From: Terriglobia bacterium
GTDB lineage: Bacteria > Acidobacteriota > Terriglobia > Bryobacterales > Bryobacteraceae
NCBI GenBank assembly: GCA_020073265.1
Contig: JAIQFN010000036.1
Coordinates: 1 to 60,195, forward strand
Reading direction: 5' to 3'
DNA: 60,195 nt
Position numbers and translations under genes: made by a program. The notes under the pieces were generated by a model. It was given only the letters and a program-made list of their open reading frames with translations, was not told where the DNA came from and did no database searches. This document shows, piece after piece, positions 55,321-60,195 of this stretch. Positions within the stretch are counted from its first letter, which is position 1. Every line of letters starts with the position of its first letter.

Positions 55321-56892
55321 TTGAGAAGCGCGATATTCCTTGGCCTTGCCCTGTGGTCACTCACGCCGGCTCTCACGGCGCAACCAGGCATCGGTCAAAA
55401 CGGGGTGGTGAATCGAGCGAGCCAGATTCCTCCGACGCTGGCCGGCGGAGCCATCGCGCGCGGGGCGCTATTCACCATCCACGGCGTCCGGCTCGGCTCC
55501 TCCGGACAGACTACGCTGGTGGTGACACAAGGCAAGACTTCCACGCCGGTTCAAATCCTGGATGTGCAGGCTAGAAAGATCGAGGCGTTGATGCCTCGTT
55601 CGGCGCCGCTCGGTTCGGCTGGCCTGGCAGTGGTCGCCGACGGTCAGCCGAGCAGGCCGTTTCCGATCGAAGTGACGGCGTTCAATCCTGGGATCTTCAG
55701 CCGGAACGGCGAGGGCTGGGGACCGGGGCGCATCGACAACATCGCCGGGTCGGGAGCGCGGGCCGCCAATTCCACCTCCAACCCGGCGCGGCCCGGACAG
55801 CACGTGACCCTGGTTACCACCGGGATGGGCGACGCCAAGGAAGCCACCGTCATCATTGGCAATCGCTCCGCGAAGTCCGGGCCACCGCGGGCCACAGACC
55901 GTGCCGGCGAGGAGGAGATCACCGTCCGGATTCCTCTCGACACCGAGCGTGGTTGTTACGTTCCCGTTTATCTGATGGCAGGCCCGGGCCGCGCGAGCAA
56001 CGTGGTGACTATGTCCATCAGCTCGCGACCGGGTGGCTGCGATCCGGGACCAGTTCCACTGCTGTCCGCCGAGAAGATCGGCGTAGTGGCGCTTTCCCGC
56101 ACGCGGATGAAGGCCAGAAGGACGAACGCGTCCGATGCTGTCCTGGACGACGCTCGGATCGCGTTCAATGCGACATCGAGCGCACCAACCCTTACGCCGG
56201 TCCGTCTGTTGCCGCCAACCGGCACCTGCACCGCGTACACCAGCAGTTTTCAGGCGGACGCGGATCTGTCCACGTCCATGTCCTCCATCATTGGTCCGGG
56301 AGGCCGCGGCTTGGATGCCGGTGCGACGCTGACGTTGAACGGAGCAGGCGCCAGCAGATCCATCGGCGAAGTATGGAGGAATGCAGGCAGCTATCGCGCG
56401 CACCTGGGAAGCGCAAGCATCGCGGACCGGCGCGGGTCTCTGCCTTTGTTCCTGGAGCCGGGCGAGTTCGTGCTGCGCGGCACCGGCGGCAGGGATGTCG
56501 GGCCCTTCCACGTCGCCTTCTCCGTTCCCGCTCCGTTCAACTGGATCGACCGCGATCAAATCTCCGTAGTGGACCGCAGCCGCGCGCCGACGGTCCATTG
56601 GAACGGAACGGCTCCCGGCCAGTTGATGCTCATCGTGGCCCGGAACGTAGACCAGCTCACCACCGCGATCGGCATGTGTCTTTGTGTGGCGCGCTCCTCG
56701 GACGGTCAGTTGACGATTCCGCCGGCGCTGCTCGCCAACGTGCCCGCGTCGCGCGACATTCCGGGGACACCCTTCGACGAACTGGCGATCGGGTCTCTGG
56801 CAGCCAAGGCTTCCGCGATCCAGGCCTCGGGCCTGAACGGAGGATTCGTGGTCAGCGTCTACGCGACCGCGCGGATCGTCGAGTACCGGTGA
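55321..56892 (+). CDS. Secreted protein with Solibacter-type (TIGR03437-like) domain
   Basis: A 523-residue protein with a signal peptide (RSAIFLGLALWSLTPALTAQ). Residues about 25-235 match the module seen in many Solibacter proteins: VNRASQIPPTLAGGAIARGALFTIHG, GKTSTPVQIL, FNPGIFSRNGEGWGPG, and PGQHVTLVTTGMGDAK. The C-terminal half is novel to me, with beta-rich, Ser/Thr-rich segments. The start appears to be TTG. The gene converges with another TIGR03437-like gene, 4 bp apart. Confidence 0.75.
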   Translation: MRSAIFLGLALWSLTPALTAQPGIGQNGVVNRASQIPPTLAGGAIARGALFTIHGVRLGSSGQTTLVVTQGKTSTPVQILDVQARKIEALMPRSAPLGSAGLAVVADGQPSRPFPIEVTAFNPGIFSRNGEGWGPGRIDNIAGSGARAANSTSNPARPGQHVTLVTTGMGDAKEATVIIGNRSAKSGPPRATDRAGEEEITVRIPLDTERGCYVPVYLMAGPGRASNVVTMSISSRPGGCDPGPVPLLSAEKIGVVALSRTRMKARRTNASDAVLDDARIAFNATSSAPTLTPVRLLPPTGTCTAYTSSFQADADLSTSMSSIIGPGGRGLDAGATLTLNGAGASRSIGEVWRNAGSYRAHLGSASIADRRGSLPLFLEPGEFVLRGTGGRDVGPFHVAFSVPAPFNWIDRDQISVVDRSRAPTVHWNGTAPGQLMLIVARNVDQLTTAIGMCLCVARSSDGQLTIPPALLANVPASRDIPGTPFDELAIGSLAAKASAIQASGLNGGFVVSVYATARIVEYR

Positions 56893-56896
56893 ACGC

Positions 56897-59878
56897 TCAG
56901 TTGGCGCCGGCCGAGGCCTGCACGGTGATCAGCACGCCGGCTGGAGTCGATTGGCCTCCGTAGTTCGCGACAATCTCGATATCCCCGTTCGGCGCTGACG
57001 GCGGAATCTTCGCGTTGATCTGATAGAGGCCGGGCGATATCACACCGGCGAACGAAACCTCCGCCGGAATTCCGCCGACTTTGACGTCCGGTAGACTGGG
57101 AAGATTCCCTGCTTGAGTGAGCGCCCCGCTGACCACCGGGGGCACCGTTGGGCCGAAGCCGTTGGCATAGAGCATGATGGTCTCGCCGGGCACGACCGGC
57201 GTGGTGGATCCCGGAAAAAGAGAGCTGGGACCGATCAGGCTTCCGTCGCCGTGCTGCGCCAGGACGTAGGGACCCGCGCCGATGATAAAAAACGAGAGCG
57301 AATACTGTTGCGCCTGCGCGGTGAACGGCGCGCTGGCGAATCCGGCGTTGCTCAGTTGCACCTGCACAGGCCCGGGCGCAAGATCGGGCGGCGTCAACAC
57401 GTTGACCTGCGTGCCGCTGATGTAGTACACGAAGGCTTTCTCTCCGTTCATGGTGACGGAGACGGTATCGAGGGCGGTGGGCAGCCGGTTGCCCGCAAAA
57501 TCGGTGCCTTGCCACGTGCGCTGGTCCGGCGCGAAATTGGTTCCCTTGAGTTCGACCCAGGTATTGCCGGCGATGACCGGGGCTTCGCCCTCCGCGTTGG
57601 CCACTTTGGTGATCAGCGGCGAAGCCAGCGGGAATCCGGAGAAGATGGCCAGGTAAGCGTCGCCGCGCATGGCGCCGAAGACGTGGCCGTCGAAGCCGCC
57701 AGGGGTCCGCTGCAAAGCGTTCGGGGTGGTCGGCAGATCGGTAGAGACGGTGTTGCCGACGATGTACGCCGTGCCACTACCATCCAGCGCCAGGCCGAAG
57801 GTTCTTTCGTCCTCATTCCCGCCGAAGTAGCTGCTGTAGTAAAGCGCGGTCCCAGTAGGGTTCAGCACGGTCAGAAAGGCGTCCCCGTAGAAGAGGTACA
57901 GGCCCAAGCCGCCATTGCCCGCAGTCTTGCCTTGCAAGGCGCCTGCCGTTACGGGGAAATTCGGCGAGTCGGTGAACCCTGTGACATAGGCATCGCCGGA
58001 ACTGTCGACCGCGATGGCCGTGCCGCCATCGTTGTTGCCGGCGCCGAGGTAGGTGAGATAGAGAAACTTCGAGCCGCTCGGGTCCAGCTTGCCGACGAAC
58101 GCATCACCAAACTCCATGGCAATTCCAAACGGCAGAGTGAAATAGCCGCCAAAAGCGCTCTGGTATGCTCCCTGCGAGGTTTTCAGGTTGGTGGTGGTGG
58201 TGGTTCCGGTCATGTAGACGTCGCCGGCGGAGTCGAGCGCAATAGCGGTGATGCAGTCATCGCCGGCGCCGCCGAAGTAAGTGGAGTAGATCAGATCCGT
58301 GCCGGTGGGATTCAGTTTGGCGATGAAGCCGTCTCCGAGCGAGAAGAAGAAATTCTGAGGCTCGGCGCCTCCGTAGGTTGATTGAAGCGCGTTCTTGGTC
58401 GGGAAATTGGAGGAGATGGTGCATCCGCCCACGTACACGTTGTGCGACGAGTCCACCGCAATCGAAAGCGCGGCGTCGTCCTGGAATCCGCCGAGATAGG
58501 TCGAAAAAAGGAGTTTCGATCCGGTTGGATCCAGTTTGGCTACGAATGCGTCACCGGGTTCCCACAACGGCACCGTTTCGGTTATGTGCCGGATCGGTTC
58601 TCCCCCCGCACCTGAGTAAGTGCTCTGGTATTCGCCCCCGCCCGGTGTGAGTGGAAAATTCGATGACGCCGTCGCGCCGCCGATATAGGCGTTACCCGCG
58701 CTGTCAATGGCGATCGCCAGCCCCAGATCGTCCTGGTTGCCACCGAGATAAGTCGAGTAGAGCAGCTTATTCCCGGTAGGATTCAGTTTGGCGACAAATG
58801 CGTCGCCGGATCGCGCCACGCCGCCGCCGCCCAAACCGGCGAAATTGGCCTGGTAGGGGTTCATCGTGGGAAAATCGCTCGAGTTGGTCCCGCCCGTGAC
58901 GTAGGCGTTGCCCGCGGAATCCACGGCGAGTGCGAAGATGCTGTCGTCAAAGCTTCCGCCCAGGTAGGTGAGATACTGCAGCGCGCCCGATGGGTTGAAC
59001 TTGGCCACGAATCCGTCACCGGTTAAGGGGCTGGTGGTCATACCGCCGAAATTGGGTTGGTAGGCGGAGACGGTATCGAGGTCCGAGGAGCTGGTAGCCC
59101 CCGCGACATAGACATTTCCCGCGCCGTCCACGGCGATGCCGCGGGCCGAATCGTTTCCCTTGTGCCCGATGTAGGTCGCGTACTTGAGGACTGGATCGAT
59201 CACCAGCGGCCGAGCGTGGTCATAGGATCCGATCTCGAACCGCACGCTTTGCTTGCCCGCCAGCACGAAGCGTCCGGTCACGGGTGAACGCGAACCCGCG
59301 GCTTCCTGATAAATCTCCGGCCGCTTCCACAGAATGTCGCCCGCCTCGGTGGAAACGATCAGGTCGCCTTCGTCCGATACGCGCGCGGCGCGGTGGCCGC
59401 TCAGTTCCAGACGGATTCTGCCGGGATCGGCCATTGGCGCCAGGATGAAATCGTACTCCAGGCGGCCCTGCTCACCGTGAAACACCAGATCGATGCCCGG
59501 GTAAACTTCGCGATAGCGGACGCGCCCGAATCCGGCGACGTCGGTGCGCCAGGCTTGGGCGGAGCCGACGAAGTAGTTGGCCGATCCGGACAAGCGATCT
59601 TCCGGCTGCATGCGGGCGTCAGGGTTTCCATTCCGCAGGCGCGTCTGCACGCTGGCGGTTCGCCCGTCAGGATCGCTCCATTCCATCCAGCTCTGGTTGG
59701 GTGCGAGGCTCAGCAGGAAATTCGGACCGCGCGCGACGTACCGCGCGTTCGGGTGAGTTTGGCTGCGGCTCTCCTCGAATCGGAGAGGCAGCTTGCTGAG
59801 CAACTCGGTCCGGCGCGTCGTAGCCTGCGCACCGGAAGTTGCCAGCATCCATAGGAGGAGACATGAGTATAGTTTCAC
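56897..59878 (-). CDS. Large secreted SBBP beta-propeller-repeat protein with TIGR03437-like C-terminus
   Basis: A 993-residue protein with a signal peptide (KLYSCLLLWMLATSGAQA). About ten SBBP repeats follow, e.g. DAFVAKLNPTGNKLLYSTYLGG and AIDSAGNAYIGGATASSNFP, at roughly 55-60 residue spacing from 235 to 750. The C-terminal 240 residues carry the Solibacter-type module (VANAEGEAPVIAGNTWVELKG, FIIGAGPYVLAQHGDGSLIG, PGETIMLYANGFGPTVPPV). It is likely extracellular. It begins with GTG. Confidence 0.85.
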   Translation of the reverse strand: MKLYSCLLLWMLATSGAQATTRRTELLSKLPLRFEESRSQTHPNARYVARGPNFLLSLAPNQSWMEWSDPDGRTASVQTRLRNGNPDARMQPEDRLSGSANYFVGSAQAWRTDVAGFGRVRYREVYPGIDLVFHGEQGRLEYDFILAPMADPGRIRLELSGHRAARVSDEGDLIVSTEAGDILWKRPEIYQEAAGSRSPVTGRFVLAGKQSVRFEIGSYDHARPLVIDPVLKYATYIGHKGNDSARGIAVDGAGNVYVAGATSSSDLDTVSAYQPNFGGMTTSPLTGDGFVAKFNPSGALQYLTYLGGSFDDSIFALAVDSAGNAYVTGGTNSSDFPTMNPYQANFAGLGGGGVARSGDAFVAKLNPTGNKLLYSTYLGGNQDDLGLAIAIDSAGNAYIGGATASSNFPLTPGGGEYQSTYSGAGGEPIRHITETVPLWEPGDAFVAKLDPTGSKLLFSTYLGGFQDDAALSIAVDSSHNVYVGGCTISSNFPTKNALQSTYGGAEPQNFFFSLGDGFIAKLNPTGTDLIYSTYFGGAGDDCITAIALDSAGDVYMTGTTTTTNLKTSQGAYQSAFGGYFTLPFGIAMEFGDAFVGKLDPSGSKFLYLTYLGAGNNDGGTAIAVDSSGDAYVTGFTDSPNFPVTAGALQGKTAGNGGLGLYLFYGDAFLTVLNPTGTALYYSSYFGGNEDERTFGLALDGSGTAYIVGNTVSTDLPTTPNALQRTPGGFDGHVFGAMRGDAYLAIFSGFPLASPLITKVANAEGEAPVIAGNTWVELKGTNFAPDQRTWQGTDFAGNRLPTALDTVSVTMNGEKAFVYYISGTQVNVLTPPDLAPGPVQVQLSNAGFASAPFTAQAQQYSLSFFIIGAGPYVLAQHGDGSLIGPSSLFPGSTTPVVPGETIMLYANGFGPTVPPVVSGALTQAGNLPSLPDVKVGGIPAEVSFAGVISPGLYQINAKIPPSAPNGDIEIVANYGGQSTPAGVLITVQASAGAN

Positions 59879-59951
59879 GGCTTCATCTGCGGGTTACGGG
59901 ACTCGATTGTCGAGGATAACATATCGCCAGGCGGGCTTTTCGCGACAGTCT

Positions 59952-60013
59952 TATCTCATGCAAGATGAGCCTGAAGCGGGAATCGGTTTCTCACACAAGA
60001 TGAGCCTGAAGGG
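59952..60013 (+). repeat. Two tandem copies of a 27-bp unit at an IS end
   Basis: TCTCATGCAAGATGAGCCTGAAG (59952 on) and TCTCACACAAGATGAGCCTGAAG (59987 on), period 35 bp, directly upstream of a transposase start. Such repeats can be terminal sites of an insertion sequence. Confidence 0.6.
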
Positions 60014-60045
60014 GCGATTGCGCATGCTGGGGATTGAAGATCAGC

Positions 60046-60195
60046 GTGCTAGAAGGACAACGATTGAGCCTGGAGCAGATCCGGGCATTTCTGGAAGGCA
60101 GTTCGGAGCTGCGTTTTCAAGCCAGCCATCGGCAAGAGCTGTATGCCTGGGTGGAGCGAACCTTGGTGGAACAGGAGTACGGCAGGCTGGGCCGG
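60046..60195 (+). mobile_element. 5' end of an integrase-type (rve) transposase, cut by the window edge
   Basis: The open frame from GTG 60046 (or TTG 60064) gives LSLEQIRAFLEGSSELRF, RQELYAWVERTLVEQEYG, the N-terminal helix-turn-helix-like part of a group of IS transposases with an integrase catalytic core that is frequent in Acidobacteria. The gene runs off the right edge; the IS family cannot be fixed from 50 codons. Confidence 0.6.

Noticed and set aside
59952-60013. Two tandem repeats as a CRISPR array
   Set aside because: Only two units, 8-bp spacer, no cas genes; they lie at the start of a transposase gene.

Overview
The window is about 60 kb of GC-rich bacterial chromosome, most likely from an acidobacterium of the Solibacter/Bryobacter type. 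This rests on gene content rather than on a marker phylogeny: two secreted proteins with the Solibacter-type C-terminal module (TIGR03437-like), an Oar-like TonB-dependent receptor with an N-terminal carboxypeptidase-regulatory domain, a DUF1800/DUF1501 pair, a planctomycete-type c-type cytochrome, an ECF sigma/anti-sigma/HEAT-repeat operon, and LPS-export genes that mark a Gram-negative envelope.

Layout. 1-3.3 kb is an accessory patch on the minus strand: two RHS pieces, a four-helix membrane protein between them (candidate immunity protein) and a VapBC-type toxin-antitoxin pair abutting the broken 5' end of the RHS core. 3.6-6.5 kb has a secretin and a divergent AAA ATPase. 6.5-16 kb is mixed metabolism: thioesterase, cytochrome, YncE-like propeller, radical SAM protein, gamma-glutamyltransferase, DUF72, two MBL-fold enzymes, MscL and TruA. 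16-18 kb is groES-groEL with a CIRCE-like operator and a terminator. 18.3-22.7 kb is an LptC/LptA fusion, lptB, ttcA and rlmH. 22.7-26.5 kb is a minus-strand hypC-hypD-SIS isomerase-hypE-methyltransferase run. 26.6-30.8 kb is a metallophosphoesterase and the TonB receptor. After tRNA-Ser(GCU) come an S41 protease, a methyltransferase, homoserine dehydrogenase, pyrR-pyrB-pyrC and a UPF0182 protein (31-41 kb). 41-45 kb is the ECF sigma/anti-sigma/HEAT operon. 45-46.4 kb is a two-gene HEPN cassette lying between 70-bp direct repeats. 46.6-52.4 kb holds lepB, a Tlde1-like protein, DUF1501/DUF1800, and a GntR-slipin-small ORF operon. 52.4-60.2 kb holds an FtsX-type permease, the two TIGR03437-like proteins and the start of a transposase.

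The most striking observation is at 8654-10021. The radical SAM gene appears to end at a TGA, but that TGA is followed in frame by codons giving the tail Cys-Sec-Ala-Glu-Pro and then 8 more residues before a second TGA. A perfect 7-bp stem with a GGU loop begins 13 nt after the first TGA. This is the expected form of a selenoprotein of the CUAEP/CCAEP-tail radical SAM family, so a standard gene call would truncate the protein just before its signature motif. Other leads are the HEPN cassette with its long direct repeats, an RHS tip that looks like an alpha/beta-hydrolase toxin next to a membrane-protein candidate immunity gene, a GntR operator palindrome set exactly between the -35 and -10 boxes, and a SIS-family sugar-phosphate isomerase inside the hyp operon.
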